This document shows, piece after piece, positions 58,377 to 64,000 of a stretch of DNA of 64,000 nucleotides. Both the position numbers and the translations under genes were made by a program. Below the pieces are notes generated by a model. It was not told where the DNA came from, did not search any database, and saw nothing but the letters and a program-made list of their open reading frames with translations. Source of the stretch: Hordeum vulgare subsp. vulgare. Taxonomy: Eukaryota > Streptophyta > Magnoliopsida > Poales > Poaceae. The DNA is taken from the NCBI RefSeq assembly GCF_904849725.1, contig NC_058518.1, positions 14,652,147-14,716,146 of the forward strand, in the 5' to 3' direction. Within the stretch, counting starts at the first letter, position 1, and every line of letters begins with the position of its first letter.

Positions 58377-59050
58377 TTTATCCTTGCTATGGCCAGCAGC
58401 CTTAGCGGGTGTATGACACGCAGGCGCCCACCACGTAGCCGTATGCGCATCCCCTTCACCAGGCGGAGGCGGCGGCGGCGGCGGCAGCCCCCGGTTTGGT
58501 TTCCTTTTCTCTTTTCTCTTTTCTCCCAAGACAAGACGAGACGAGACGAGAAAGCAGCAAGCAGCCTCCGGTTTCCAAATCCAAATCAAATCGAAAGAAG
58601 AAAAATTTAGCAGCCGCTCTTGGCGTCCGTATCCCATATTTAAACCTTCTTTTTGAGGGACGGTGGCCAGCCATTCTCTGCCAGGCGGGCCCCGCAAACA
58701 CGGCACGGACCCACGCCCACGCCGATTATATTACACGCCCTCCTCCTCCTCCGCTCTTTGTCCGTCTTCCACCACCGATCCGCCATCTCCCTCCACCTGC
58801 GGTGCGCCCCCTTCTCCGGCAGCAACCAGCCCGCCGTCGACGTCCTCCAGGGGGTAACCGCCTCGGGGCGATCTCAATCGATTGCTCCGCCCTTCTTATC
58901 TCCTTCCTCCCTCCCTCCCTCCCTCCCCAATCCATCCATCCATCCATCCATCCACCTTCTTTATTCCTTTTTGTCGGGGCTGAAATTACCAGCTTATCCT
59001 CCGCCTCAACCCCGCCAGGTCCTCTCCTCGCTCCGTCCGCGGCATCGGCC
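58377..59050 (+). promoter_or_regulatory. PGI promoter and 5' UTR
   Basis: A TATA-like CATATTTAAACC lies at 58635-58646, about 400 bases before the ATG, followed by a C- and CT-rich leader typical of grass housekeeping genes. Simple repeats: (GGC)n at about 58466-58486, (CTCC)n at about 58906-58927 and (ATCC)n at about 58930-58953. The open frames that cross this region on both strands are GC-rich by-products. Confidence 0.55.
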
Positions 59051-63970
<4,920 letters not shown>

Positions 63971-64000
63971 GTATACCGATTACATTTTCTATACTCATCT

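Overview
This is nuclear DNA of a grass, most likely a Triticeae species (wheat, barley or a relative). It has three split host genes, all on the + strand, separated by nested LTR retrotransposons and DNA transposons of types typical of Triticeae. The best markers are an Angela/BARE-1/WIS-type Copia element, Athila-lineage Gypsy elements, CACTA ends and a Tourist-type MITE. There is no prokaryotic organisation. All exon maps come from splice-site and reading-frame consistency, without transcripts.

Layout. 1-5076: a decayed chromodomain-bearing Gypsy element (chromovirus), apparently inside an intron. 5348-9209: the last seven coding exons (222 codons) of a gene I do not recognise, ending in a coiled coil. 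11783-15173: a complete seven-exon gene for mitochondrial protoheme IX farnesyltransferase (COX10); its first exon carries an in-frame 78-bp tandem duplication that also duplicates the splice donor. 15174-38846: two series of diverged tandem repeats and the 3' end of a CACTA transposon, split by a 14-kb Athila-type element (17770-31808, TSD ATGGC). That element contains a second, inverted member of the same broad family (22475-29951). 38847-43267: a truncated, old Angela-type Copia on the - strand, with a solo LTR inside its LTR. 43268-57835: the 5' end of a Gypsy element on the - strand, interrupted by a very young, intact Angela-type Copia element (44520-53481) and by a complete but decayed hAT transposon (54331-57796, 8-bp TSD). 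58057-58373: a Tourist/Harbinger MITE. 59051-63970: twenty exons of cytosolic glucose-6-phosphate isomerase (PGI), running off the right edge about 80 codons before its expected end.

The host genes have unrelated housekeeping roles: heme A synthesis for cytochrome oxidase in mitochondria, and glycolysis/sucrose metabolism in the cytosol. The roughly 43 kb between COX10 and PGI is almost all mobile DNA. Wheat cytosolic GPI isozyme loci are classically assigned to homoeologous group 1, so a group-1 origin is a reasonable guess but is not shown by this sequence.

I found no convincing new molecular system. The most interesting points are the COX10 exon-1 duplication with two possible donors, a probable GC-AG intron in PGI, an Athila-type LTR that has absorbed a former primer-binding region, an occupied/empty insertion-site pair within one window, and an apparently recently mobile Angela copy.
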